From an uncultured Acetobacteraceae bacterium (lineage in GTDB: Bacteria; Pseudomonadota; Alphaproteobacteria; Acetobacterales; Acetobacteraceae), in contig CAIXEA010000231.1 in assembly GCA_903918315.1 (NCBI GenBank), positions 1-64,000 on the forward strand: a DNA stretch of 64,000 nt, read 5' to 3'. The position numbers and the translations under genes are program-made. Below the pieces are notes generated by a model. The model was not told the DNA's origin and did not search any database. It worked only from the letters and a program-made list of their open reading frames with translations. This document shows positions 44,687-53,286 of this stretch, piece after piece (position 1 is the stretch's first letter; each line of letters starts with the position of its first letter).

Positions 44687-44790
44687 CGCATGATCTCCTC
44701 ACGAAGGCTTGTCATCGAAAAGAGCTTGGCAGCCGCGCCCGGCTTGGGCAAGGAACGGTGTACCATCTGCTTCCTGGGATATCCTGGCTC

Positions 44791-46215
44791 ATGACCGCAT
44801 CGCGCATCGTCCCCGTGATCCTCTCTGGCGGCTCGGGCACCCGGCTGTGGCCGGTCTCGCGGGAGAGTTTTCCGAAGCAACTCTGGCCGCTGGTGTCGGA
44901 CCGGACCATGATCCAGGAAACCGCCTTGCGCGCCGCCGGACCGGATTTCGCGCCGCCGATCGTGGTGTGCAATCAGGAGCATCGGTTTCTGATCGCGGAG
45001 CAACTGCGCCAGGCGGGGATCGAGGGTGCGCAGATCATGCTCGAACCCGCCGGCCGCAACAGCGCCCCGGCCATCGCCGCCGCGGCCGTGCTGGTGGCGG
45101 AAACCGACCCCGACGCGGTGCTCTGGATGATGGCGGCGGATGCCTCCATCGCCGATGTGCCGGCGTTGCTGACCGCGCTGGGCCATGCCGCCACCGCCGC
45201 CCGCGCCGGGCGCTTCGTCACCTTCGGCATGCAGCCGACGGGGCCGGAGACGGGATACGGCTACATCGAACAGGGCGCTGAACTGGCGGACGCGCCGGGC
45301 GTGTTCGCGGTTGCTCGTTTCGTCGAGAAGCCCGATGCGGTCACCGCCGCGCGGCTGATCGCGGACGGCAAGCATCTTTGGAACTCCGGCATGTTCGTGT
45401 TCACGGCGCGCACGCTGCTGGAAGAGCTGGATGCCCATGCCCCCGACGTGCTGCCGAGCGTGCGCCAGTCTGTGGCGGAACGCAGCGGCGACCTGGATTT
45501 CATTCGCCTGGGTGTGGACGCGTTCAAGGCGACGCCGTCGATCAGCCTCGACTACGCGGTCGCCGAACGGACGTCGCGCGCCGCCGTGGTGCCGGCCGCC
45601 ATCGGCTGGTCCGATGTCGGCAGCTGGAGCGCGCTGTGGGAACTCGGCGCCAAGGATGCGGCCGGCAACGTCACCCAGGGCGATGTCGTGCTGGAAGAGG
45701 CCGAGAACTGCTACGTCCGCACCGATGGCAAGGTGACCGCCGTGGTGGGCCTGAAAGACCTGGTGCTGGTGGTGACCGAGGACGCGGTGCTGGCAATGGA
45801 CCGATCCAAAGCGCAGGACGTGAAGAAGATCGTCGATCGCCTGAAAGCCGCCAAACGGCCGGAGGCCACGGCGCATAACCGCGGCCATCGCCCCTGGGGC
45901 TTCTATGAAAGCCTGATCCAGGGCGACCGCTTCCAGGTCAAGCGCATCGTGGTGCATCCCGGCCGCCAGCTGTCGCTGCAAAGCCATTACCACCGGGCCG
46001 AACATTGGGTGGTCGTGAACGGCACCGCCCGCGTGACCCGCGACAAAGACGTCATGATCCTGCGAGAGAATGAGAGCGTCTACCTGCCGCTCGGCTGCGT
46101 GCACCGGCTGGAAAATCCGGGTAGAATTCCGTTGACCCTGATCGAGGTTCAGTCCGGCGCCTATCTTGGAGAAGACGATATCGTCCGGCTGGAAGACACC
46201 TACGGCCGGGCCTGA
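44791..46215 (+). CDS. manC: Mannose-1-phosphate guanylyltransferase / mannose-6-phosphate isomerase
   Basis: A 474-residue bifunctional enzyme making GDP-mannose for surface polysaccharide. The nucleotidyltransferase motif is VILSGGSGTRLWPVSR and FPKQLWPL near the N-terminus, with VARFVEKPD and WNSGMFVF further on. The C-terminal cupin isomerase domain (about residues 360-474) contains GRQLSLQSHYHRAEHWVVV. The ATG at 44791 is preferred to a GTG 33 bases upstream. The start is 104 bases from the divergent selenoprotein gene. Confidence 0.94.
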   Translation: MTASRIVPVILSGGSGTRLWPVSRESFPKQLWPLVSDRTMIQETALRAAGPDFAPPIVVCNQEHRFLIAEQLRQAGIEGAQIMLEPAGRNSAPAIAAAAVLVAETDPDAVLWMMAADASIADVPALLTALGHAATAARAGRFVTFGMQPTGPETGYGYIEQGAELADAPGVFAVARFVEKPDAVTAARLIADGKHLWNSGMFVFTARTLLEELDAHAPDVLPSVRQSVAERSGDLDFIRLGVDAFKATPSISLDYAVAERTSRAAVVPAAIGWSDVGSWSALWELGAKDAAGNVTQGDVVLEEAENCYVRTDGKVTAVVGLKDLVLVVTEDAVLAMDRSKAQDVKKIVDRLKAAKRPEATAHNRGHRPWGFYESLIQGDRFQVKRIVVHPGRQLSLQSHYHRAEHWVVVNGTARVTRDKDVMILRENESVYLPLGCVHRLENPGRIPLTLIEVQSGAYLGEDDIVRLEDTYGRA

Positions 46216-46227
46216 ACAGGCGGGGCC

Positions 46228-47715
46228 ATGCCAGCGCGCGAGCAGACCGAGACGATCGCGTTCCTCCGTGAGCTGGCTGGCGGGCCGCCGATCGAGACGC
46301 ATATCTCGCTGGTTTTTCTTGGCACGGACACGGTCTGGAAGCTGAAAAAAGCGGTCCGGCTGTCCTTTCTGGATTTCTCGGCGCCCGACGCGCGGCGGCA
46401 TTTCTGTGAGCGCGAGTTGGCGCTGAATGCTCCCGCCGCGCCCGGTCTTTACCGGGACGTCGTGCCCATCGTCCGGCTGGCGGATGGTCGCCTTGCCTTT
46501 GGCCCCAGGGACGATGCTCCGGTTCTGGACTGGGTGCTGCGCATGGCCCGGGTGCCCGCGGGCGACTTCCTGGAAGCACGGGCCGCGCGGGGTCAGATCG
46601 ATGGCCCGTTGCAGGACGCGGTGGCGGACGCGGTCGCGGCCTATCACGCCAGGCTGCTGCCTTTGCCAGATGCGATCCCGGCCATGCGGAACGTGCTGGC
46701 GGGCAATGTTCAGGCCGCGCTCAGCGCCGGCTTGCCACCTGATGCCGTGCTCGCCTGGGATGAGGCGATGCGGGATGGTCTGGACCGTATCGCTTCCTGG
46801 CTGGCGCGGCGGGCCCATGAGGGCTTCATGCGGCGGGCGCATGGCGATCTGCATCTGGGCAATCTCTGCCTGTGGCAGGACAAACCCGTGCCCTTCGACG
46901 CGCTCGAATTCGATGAGGCATTGGCGACCATCGATCTCGGCTATGATCTGGCCTTTCTCCTGATGGATCTCGACCAGCGGGTCTGCCGCGCGGCCGCGAA
47001 CCGGGTGCTGAACCGCTATGTCGCGCGCACCGGCGATGCGGCCCTGGTGCGGGGCCTGCCGGTGTTCCTGTCGCTGCGGGCAATGGTGCGTGCCCATGTC
47101 GCGGCGCGCAGTGGGCAGGCGCCAGAGGCTCAGGCCTATCTTGACGCGGCGCAGGCCTATCTTCGGCCTGAGGCTCCGGTCATTGTCGCCATCGGTGGCT
47201 TACCTGGTTCGGGGAAGTCCACCGTGGCACGGGCCGTGGCGCCTGACATTGGCCGGACGCCGGGGGCGCTGATCCTGCGCAGTGATGAAATCCGCAAGCG
47301 CCAGTTTGGCGTCGCGCCGGAAGAACGGCTGCCTAAGATTGCCTATACGCCCGAAGCCAGCCGCCTGGTGTTCGAAACCCTCGCCGATTCGGTCCGCATC
47401 GCCGCCTCGTCAGGGCAAGCCGTGATCGCCGATGCGACCTTCATGAGCGCCGCCCATCGAAGCATGATCGCGCAGGCGGCGAAGCGCGCCGGGGTCGTAT
47501 GGCACGGGTTTTGGCTGGATGCGCCGCTGTCCGTGCTGGAACAGCGCGTGGCGGCGCGGCGGGGCGATGCCTCCGATGCCGATATCGCCGTGCTGCGGGC
47601 GGCGGCCGGGAACGATCCCGGCGCGGGAGACTGGACGCGGGTCGATGCCACTGACACTGTCAGCGCGGCGGCGCAGATACGAAAAGCGATCACGGCTGCC
47701 CGTGAGTTGTGCTAG
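46228..47715 (+). CDS. APH-like kinase fused to P-loop kinase
   Basis: A 495-residue fusion. The N-terminal domain (about residues 1-310) is aminoglycoside-phosphotransferase-like, with catalytic loop RRAHGDLHLGNLCL and metal-binding ALEFDEALATIDLGYDLAFL. The C-terminal domain (about 325-495) is an AAA/P-loop kinase with Walker A A-I-G-G-L-P-G-S-G-K-S-T and a later R-S-D-E-I-R-K-R-Q-F-G. This architecture matches conserved proteins of unknown role (COG2187 with COG0645). It follows manC by 12 bases, but a link to GDP-mannose is only inferred. Confidence 0.85.
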   Translation: MPAREQTETIAFLRELAGGPPIETHISLVFLGTDTVWKLKKAVRLSFLDFSAPDARRHFCERELALNAPAAPGLYRDVVPIVRLADGRLAFGPRDDAPVLDWVLRMARVPAGDFLEARAARGQIDGPLQDAVADAVAAYHARLLPLPDAIPAMRNVLAGNVQAALSAGLPPDAVLAWDEAMRDGLDRIASWLARRAHEGFMRRAHGDLHLGNLCLWQDKPVPFDALEFDEALATIDLGYDLAFLLMDLDQRVCRAAANRVLNRYVARTGDAALVRGLPVFLSLRAMVRAHVAARSGQAPEAQAYLDAAQAYLRPEAPVIVAIGGLPGSGKSTVARAVAPDIGRTPGALILRSDEIRKRQFGVAPEERLPKIAYTPEASRLVFETLADSVRIAASSGQAVIADATFMSAAHRSMIAQAAKRAGVVWHGFWLDAPLSVLEQRVAARRGDASDADIAVLRAAAGNDPGAGDWTRVDATDTVSAAAQIRKAITAARELC

Positions 47716-47768
47716 AAATGCATTCCAGACCCGCGCTATAAGAAGACCGTCCCAGAAAGGAGCCGACA

Positions 47769-48635
47769 ATGCCAATCCGGAAGCTACTGCTGCCTCTGAC
47801 CGGCACCGCCGCGGGAGAAGCCGCGCTGACCACCTCTCTTATGATCGCGCGCCGGTTCAACGCGCATGTCACCGCGCTGCATGTGCGGGTCGACAGCCGC
47901 GACGTCGCGCCTTTGGCCGGCGAAGGCCTCTCGGGTGCGATGATCGAAGAGATGATGTCCGCGACCGAAAAGGAAAGCGGCGATCGGGCGCATGCCGTCC
48001 GTTCGATGTTCGAACGCTTCGTCGCCCGGCAGGAGGTTGTTGTGTCCGAGGCCCATCCCGGCGCGGAACAGGCGACGGCCAGCTTCGCCGCGGTGACGGG
48101 CCGGGAAGAAGATATCGTCGCCCAACAGGCGCGCCTGGCGGATCTGACGGTGGTCCCGCACCCCGACGCCGGGGAGGATGTGTCGTCCTCCGACGCGCTG
48201 CATGCGGTGCTGTTCGACTCCGGGCGGCCGGTGCTGATCTCGCCGCAAATCGCGCCGACATCGATCGGGACCCGCGTCTGTCTGGCCTGGAACGGCACCG
48301 CGGAATCCGCCGCCTCCGCCCTGGCCGCGATGCCCTGGATGCAGCAGGCCGATGCGGTGCGCATCCTGTCCGCTGAAGGCTACCAGCGCCGTGGCCCGGC
48401 CGCACCGGATCTGGCCGCCTATCTGGCGCTGCACGGCATCCAGGCCGATATCGTGTCGTTCAAATCCGTGGGCAACTCCGTCGGCGCCGGGCTCCTGGCG
48501 GCCGCGAAGGAGTTCAACTGCGATCTGCTGTCGATGGGGGCCTATTCGCACTCCCGTCTGCGCCAGCTCATTCTCGGCGGCGTCACACGGCATGTGCTCG
48601 AATATGCGAACATCCCCGTGATGATGACCCGGTAA
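47769..48635 (+). CDS. Universal stress protein (UspA family)
   Basis: A 288-residue UspA-type protein of tandem-domain length. The N-terminal half starts IRKLLLPLTGTAAGEAALTT and continues with F-N-A-H-V-T-A-L-H-V. The C-terminal half has CLAWNGTAESAASALAAM and ends with the nucleotide-binding-like MGAYSHSRLRQLILGGVTRHVLEYANIPVM. Such proteins bind ATP and respond to stress; the exact function is unknown. AAAGGAG precedes the ATG. Confidence 0.92.
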   Translation: MPIRKLLLPLTGTAAGEAALTTSLMIARRFNAHVTALHVRVDSRDVAPLAGEGLSGAMIEEMMSATEKESGDRAHAVRSMFERFVARQEVVVSEAHPGAEQATASFAAVTGREEDIVAQQARLADLTVVPHPDAGEDVSSSDALHAVLFDSGRPVLISPQIAPTSIGTRVCLAWNGTAESAASALAAMPWMQQADAVRILSAEGYQRRGPAAPDLAAYLALHGIQADIVSFKSVGNSVGAGLLAAAKEFNCDLLSMGAYSHSRLRQLILGGVTRHVLEYANIPVMMTR

Positions 48636-48636
48636 A

Positions 48637-48691
48637 GCTTGATCGCGGGATTCAGACCTTCGGTGGTTCCACCTACGGTCATCCCGCTCTA
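48637..48691 (+). repeat. Degenerate tail-only copy C of the hairpin repeat
   Basis: The stretch cttgatcgcgggattcagac to catcccgctcta aligns with the tail of copy A (tttaatcgcgtgattcacgg to gatcacgctcca) with scattered changes, but the 14-bp hairpin is missing. It lies between the convergent stops of the universal stress gene and aroC. Confidence 0.6.
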
Positions 48692-48717
48692 AATCCGTCC
48701 GACGCGCTTGCCTGGAT

Positions 48718-49821
48718 TCAGTTGCGCGGCAGGCGCGTCGTCACCGGTGCATCCGGATTTTGGGCCCGGTGCCGGAGCAGGTGGTCCGCCAGCACGCAGG
48801 CCAGCATCGCCTCCCCGACCGGCACCGCGCGAATGCCGACGCATGGGTCGTGGCGGCCCTTGGTACTCACATCGATCTCCTGCCCGGCACGATCCACCGA
48901 CTGGCGCGGCGTCAGGATCGAACTCGTCGGCTTGACCGCGAAGCGCGCCACAATCGGTTGCCCGGTCGAAATCCCGCCCAGAATGCCGCCGGCATGGTTC
49001 GACCCGAAGGCCACCAGCCCGTCGTCCATCCGCATCTGGTCTGCGTTGTCCTCCCCGGTCAGGCAGGCGGCATCGAAACCGTCGCCGATTTCGACGCCTT
49101 TGACCGCGTTGATGGACATCAGCGCGCCCGCGATGTCGGCGTCGAGCTTGCCATAGATGGGCGCGCCCAGGCCGGGGGGCACGCCGTCGACCACAACCTC
49201 GATCACCGCGCCGACGGAGGAGCCGGCTTTGCGGATCGCGGCCAGATAGACCTCCCACTCCGCCGCCATGACGGGGTCGGGGCAGAAGAAGGGGTTGTCG
49301 TCCCGGGCGTTCCAGTCCCAGCGGGCGCGGTCGATCTTATGCGGCCCGATCTGCACCAGGGCGCCGCGAATGCGGATGCCGGCGCCGAGGATCTGCCGCG
49401 CGACCCCCCCCGCGGCGACGCGCATCGCGGTTTCCCGCGCCGACGAACGCCCGCCGCCGCGATAGTCCCGCACCCCGTATTTCAGATCATAGGTCAGGTC
49501 TGCGTGGCCCGGCCGGTACTGCGCCGCGATGGTCGAGTAGTCACGGGACCGCTGATCGACGTTGTCGATATGCAGTGCGATCGGGGTGCCGGTGGTCACA
49601 CCCTCAAACACGCCGGACAGGATGCGGACCTGATCCGGCTCCTGCCGCTGGGTGGTGAATTTCGACTGGCCGGGGCGGCGGCGATCCAGCCAGGGCTGGA
49701 TATCGGCCTCCGTCAGCGCCAGCCGCGGCGGGCAGCCATCGACCACGCAGCCAATGGCCGGGCCATGGCTTTCACCCCAGGTGGTGACGCGGAACAGGTG
49801 CCCGAAGGTGTTGTGGCTCAT
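48718..49821 (-). CDS. aroC: Chorismate synthase
   Basis: A 367-residue enzyme converting EPSP to chorismate with reduced FMN, the final step of the shikimate pathway. Signatures are [19 protein letters not shown], the [11 protein letters not shown] segment, and [33 protein letters not shown] is in the C-terminal half. The ATG at 49821 overlaps the fabI stop (ATGA), so fabI and aroC are co-translated. Confidence 0.97.
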   Translation of the reverse strand: MSHNTFGHLFRVTTWGESHGPAIGCVVDGCPPRLALTEADIQPWLDRRRPGQSKFTTQRQEPDQVRILSGVFEGVTTGTPIALHIDNVDQRSRDYSTIAAQYRPGHADLTYDLKYGVRDYRGGGRSSARETAMRVAAGGVARQILGAGIRIRGALVQIGPHKIDRARWDWNARDDNPFFCPDPVMAAEWEVYLAAIRKAGSSVGAVIEVVVDGVPPGLGAPIYGKLDADIAGALMSINAVKGVEIGDGFDAACLTGEDNADQMRMDDGLVAFGSNHAGGILGGISTGQPIVARFAVKPTSSILTPRQSVDRAGQEIDVSTKGRHDPCVGIRAVPVGEAMLACVLADHLLRHRAQNPDAPVTTRLPRN

Positions 49822-50663
49822 TCGTGTCCCACGGTCGCGATGTCGGGGGCGTCGGGGTGTTTCATGCCCACGGTGTGGTAGCCGCAATCGACGTGATGGA
49901 TCTCACCGGTGACGCCGCTGGACAGGTCGGACAGCAGATAAAGCCCGGCGCCACCCACTTCCTCGATCGTGACATTGCGGCGCATGGGGGCGTTCAGCTG
50001 GTTCCAGCGCAGGATATAGCGGAAGTCGCCAATCCCCGACGCGGCCAGGGTCTTGATCGGCCCCGCGCTGATGCCGTTCACCCGAATGCCGCTATCGCCC
50101 ATATCGGCGGCGAGGTAGCGGACCGACGCCTCCAGCGCCGCTTTTGCCACGCCCATGACGTTGTAGTGCGGCACCACCCGTTCGGCGCCGAGGTACGACA
50201 GTGTCAGCAGGCTGCCGCCCGGGCGCATCATCGGCACCGCGCGCTGGCAAACGGCGGAAAAGGAATAGCAGGAGATATCCATCGCCTGCAGGAAGGCCGC
50301 CCGCGGCGTGTCCAGATACCGGCCCCGCAGATAGGCCTTATCCGCGTAACCGATGGCATGGACCAGGAAATCGAGCCCGTCCCAGCGTGCGCGGAGCGAT
50401 TCGAAGGCCCCGTCGATGCTGGCATCGTTGGAAACATCGCAGGGGAAGACGACGTCGGAGCCCACCGATTCCGCGAGCGGGCGCACCCGCCGCTCCAATG
50501 CGTCACCCTGGTAGGTGAAGGCGAGTTCGGCGCCTTGGGCGGCGCAGGCAGCGGCGATCCCCCATCCCAGGGAGCGATCGTTCGCGACCCCCATGATGAG
50601 GCCCCGCTTGCCCTTCATCAGCGTGCCCTGAATCGGGAGAGGCCCTGGGGCGCTTTCGGCCAT
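49818..50663 (-). CDS. fabI: Enoyl-[acyl-carrier-protein] reductase (NADH)
   Basis: A 281-residue short-chain dehydrogenase that performs the last reduction in type II fatty acid elongation. It has the FabI-specific [13 protein letters not shown], the V-H-A-I-G-Y segment and the active-site [24 protein letters not shown], giving Tyr-x6-Lys. [14 protein letters not shown] follows. It is the target of triclosan in many bacteria. It is transcribed away from pdxH. Confidence 0.96.
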   Translation of the reverse strand: MAESAPGPLPIQGTLMKGKRGLIMGVANDRSLGWGIAAACAAQGAELAFTYQGDALERRVRPLAESVGSDVVFPCDVSNDASIDGAFESLRARWDGLDFLVHAIGYADKAYLRGRYLDTPRAAFLQAMDISCYSFSAVCQRAVPMMRPGGSLLTLSYLGAERVVPHYNVMGVAKAALEASVRYLAADMGDSGIRVNGISAGPIKTLAASGIGDFRYILRWNQLNAPMRRNVTIEEVGGAGLYLLSDLSSGVTGEIHHVDCGYHTVGMKHPDAPDIATVGHE

Positions 50664-50816
50664 GATTTACCTCAATGCTGTGAAGTCGGTGGTAACGTCA
50701 TTTGGACAGCGTGGTGACACAGTGGCACCCGTTGCGGCAAGAGGGCGCTTCACCTTCTGGCCGCGGATCGCCACAGTGGCGCCGAACCGTACGGCCTCCC
50801 AGGAACCTGCCTCATC

Positions 50817-51404
50817 ATGATCGACCATCTGACCGACCCTTTCGCGTTGTTTCAGGCCTGGATGGCCGAGGCGGAGGTGAGCGAGCCCCGCGATCCCAAT
50901 GCCATGACCGTCGTGACGGCGACGCCGGATGGCAGGCCGTCCGCCCGCACCATACTGTTGAAGGGCACCGATTCGCGCGGTTTTGTCTTCTATACCAATA
51001 AGCAAAGCCGTAAGGCCGGTGAGCTGGCGGCGAACAGCCACATCGCTTTGCTGTTTCACTGGAAGTCGCTGGGGCGCCAGATCCGCATCGAAGGCACCGT
51101 CGAGCATGTGACGGATGCCGAGGCGGACGCCTATTACGCCAGCAGACCGCGCGTGTCCCGCCTGGGCGCGCTGGCATCGGACCAGTCGCGGCCGTTGGCG
51201 AGTCGCGCCGAACTGGAACAACGGCTTGCGGCGCTGGAGGCACGCTATCCCGGTGATGTCATTCCGCGCCCGCCGCATTGGTCGGGTTATCGCGTGCTGC
51301 CCGATTATTTCGAGTTCTGGCAGGACATGCCGTTCCGGCTGCATGACCGCTCCACCTTCACCAAGGTCGGCGATGGGTGGGAAACCGGGAAGTTGTTCCC
51401 GTAA
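50817..51404 (+). CDS. pdxH: Pyridoxamine 5'-phosphate oxidase
   Basis: A 195-residue FMN enzyme that oxidises pyridoxine- or pyridoxamine-5'-phosphate to PLP. Family features are EPRDPNAMTVVTATPDGRPS, RTILLKGTDSRGFVFYTN, and FHWKSLGRQIRIEG. The C-terminal RPPHWSGYRVLPDYFEFWQ and P-F-R-L-H-D-R complete the PLP and FMN sites. AGGA precedes the ATG at 50817. The gene stands alone, close to the alr cofactor need. Confidence 0.96.
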   Translation: MIDHLTDPFALFQAWMAEAEVSEPRDPNAMTVVTATPDGRPSARTILLKGTDSRGFVFYTNKQSRKAGELAANSHIALLFHWKSLGRQIRIEGTVEHVTDAEADAYYASRPRVSRLGALASDQSRPLASRAELEQRLAALEARYPGDVIPRPPHWSGYRVLPDYFEFWQDMPFRLHDRSTFTKVGDGWETGKLFP

Positions 51405-51421
51405 ACCGCGCCTGTCATCGG

Positions 51422-52207
51422 TCAGCGGGCGAAGAACATCTCCGTCAGCACATAATCGAAGGCCAGGATCAGGATGGACGCCACGACCACCGCATTGGTC
51501 GTGGCGGCGCCAACGCCCTGGGCGCCGCCTTTGCTGTTGTAGCCTTGGTAACAGCCCATCAGCGCGATCAGGAACCCGAATACCCCCGCTTTGACGAGGC
51601 CGGACACGACGTCGTCCGTTTGCACGAAATTGACCGTGTTGGTGAGGTAGGTGCTGACGTTGAACCCCAATTTGAGGGTGGAGACGATGAAACCGCCCAT
51701 CACCCCCAGGATGTCGGCGATCAGCACCAGCAACGGCAAGGCCACGATGCCGGCCAGCAGGCGCGGCGCCACCAGATACTTCATCGGGTGCGTCGACAGC
51801 GTGGACAGCGCGTCGATCTGGTCGGTCACGCGCATGGTGCCCAGCTCCGCCGCCATGGCCGCGCCGACGCGGCCGGCGACCATCAGACCGGCGAGGACCG
51901 GGCCGAGTTCACGGGTCACCGACAGCACCACCAGATTGGCCACCGCCCCCTGTGCCGAAAAGCGGGAGAAGCCGGTATAGGACTGCAAGGCCAGCACCAT
52001 GCCGGTGAAGACCGCCGTCATCGCCACCACCGGCAGGCTGAAGAACCCGATTTCCAGCAGCGCCCGGCCGAACAGGCGGCCGAAGAACGGCGGACGCACG
52101 ATGTGCGACAGTCCCTCGATACCGAAGACGGCCACCGCGCCAGCCCCGCGGCACGCGCCAAGCACGCCGCGCCCGATGGCGGCCAGGAAATCGAGCATGG
52201 TGTTCAC
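51422..52207 (-). CDS. MlaE-family ABC permease
   Basis: A 261-residue inner-membrane permease of the MlaE/YrbE group, which moves phospholipids or other lipids between membranes. It has the conserved F-T-G-M-V-L-A-L-Q hydrophobic segment, RVGAAMAAELGTMRVTDQIDAL (EQ-like loop), and SRxxxAP-like V-A-P-R-L-L-A-G. Five membrane segments are likely. The GTG at 52207 overlaps the alr stop as GTGA; an ATG at 52198 is the alternative. The ATPase and substrate-binding partners are not adjacent. Confidence 0.87.
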   Translation of the reverse strand: MNTMLDFLAAIGRGVLGACRGAGAVAVFGIEGLSHIVRPPFFGRLFGRALLEIGFFSLPVVAMTAVFTGMVLALQSYTGFSRFSAQGAVANLVVLSVTRELGPVLAGLMVAGRVGAAMAAELGTMRVTDQIDALSTLSTHPMKYLVAPRLLAGIVALPLLVLIADILGVMGGFIVSTLKLGFNVSTYLTNTVNFVQTDDVVSGLVKAGVFGFLIALMGCYQGYNSKGGAQGVGAATTNAVVVASILILAFDYVLTEMFFAR

Positions 52208-53286
52208 GCCGCCTGATAGACCCGTGGCAGCCGCAAAGCGAGAGAGGTCAGGACCTCATACCCGTTGGTTCCCGCCGCCACCGCGACATCGTCGGGTGTT
52301 TGGCTGGAGCCGAGCAACTCCAGCCACGTGCCGGGCACGATGGCGGGATGACCGGTGACATCGAAGGTGGTGAGATCCATGGACACACGCCCTACCAGCG
52401 GGACCGGGGCGCCGTCAAAGAAAGCCTGCGTCCGGCCGGACAAAGCCCGCTGCCAGCCATCGGCGTAGCCCACGCCCACCGTGGCGATGCGGCTGGGGCG
52501 GGTGGCGCGCCAAGTGGCGTTATAGCCAACCGTGGCGCCGACCGGGATCTCGCGCACCGCCAGCACGCGGCCCATCAGGCGCACGACCGGGCGCATGGGG
52601 TTCGGCTGGCCTGGGATGGGGTTGATCCCGTACAGCGCCGCACCGGGGCGGGCGAGGTCGGAGCCGAAATCCGCCCCCAGGAACATGCCGGACGAATTGG
52701 CGAAGCTGCGCGGCGCGGCGGGGAGGGTGGCACAGGCGGCGTCGAAGCGGGCCCGCTGGTGCTGGTTCATCGGATCATCGGCCGCCTCGGCGGAGACCAG
52801 ATGGGTCATGATGAAGCGCAGATCGATGCCGGCGAGCCGGGTATGCTCCTGTTGCAGGACCGCCAGCTCCCGCGCGTCGAGGCCGAGCCGGGCCATGCCG
52901 GTGTCGATGTGCAGAATGGCCGCCCCTCCGCCTTGTCCCCAGGCGTGGATTTCCGCCAGAGAACCCAGCACGGGCGTCAGGCGGTGGGCGCGATAGGTGG
53001 CTTCGCTCCCCAGGATCAACCCGCCCAGAACCCCCAGCATCGCGTCTGGGATCAGGTCCCTGATCGCGAGTGCTTCGTCCAGCACGGCCACGAAGAAGTG
53101 CCGGCATCCCGCGGCATAAAGCGCGGCGGCCACCGGCCCCGCACCCAGCCCGTAGCCATCGCCCTTGACCACGCCCGCGACCGGGCCGGATGGGTGGCGG
53201 GCGCATAACAGGCGCCAGTTCGCGACGATCGCGCCGAGATCGATGTGCAGCACGCCGCCTGCCGCGTCAGCCGGCATAGTCCTCAT
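52204..53286 (-). CDS. alr: Alanine racemase
   Basis: A 360-residue PLP enzyme making D-alanine for peptidoglycan. The PLP lysine is Lys41 in V-V-K-G-D-G-Y-G-L-G. ILHIDTGMARLGL and GYNATWRATRPSRIATVGVGYADGW contain other conserved positions, and G-R-V-S-M-D-L-T-T-F-D is near the end. The ATG at 53286 overlaps dnaB by 20 bases; an ATG three codons later is possible. Its place after dnaB is typical for alphaproteobacteria. Confidence 0.94.
   Translation of the reverse strand: MRTMPADAAGGVLHIDLGAIVANWRLLCARHPSGPVAGVVKGDGYGLGAGPVAAALYAAGCRHFFVAVLDEALAIRDLIPDAMLGVLGGLILGSEATYRAHRLTPVLGSLAEIHAWGQGGGAAILHIDTGMARLGLDARELAVLQQEHTRLAGIDLRFIMTHLVSAEAADDPMNQHQRARFDAACATLPAAPRSFANSSGMFLGADFGSDLARPGAALYGINPIPGQPNPMRPVVRLMGRVLAVREIPVGATVGYNATWRATRPSRIATVGVGYADGWQRALSGRTQAFFDGAPVPLVGRVSMDLTTFDVTGHPAIVPGTWLELLGSSQTPDDVAVAAGTNGYEVLTSLALRLPRVYQAA

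Noticed and set aside
44533-44691. Alternative reading from the ATG at 44691 across the selenoprotein region
   Set aside because: The ATG lies only three bases from the GAGGAG site and its product has no family features, whereas the ATG at 44686 gives a full SelW-like protein.
44533-47097. 854-residue open frame opposite manC and the kinase fusion
   Set aside because: It is His/Arg/Gly-rich, without domains, and mirrors two well-supported genes on the other strand.
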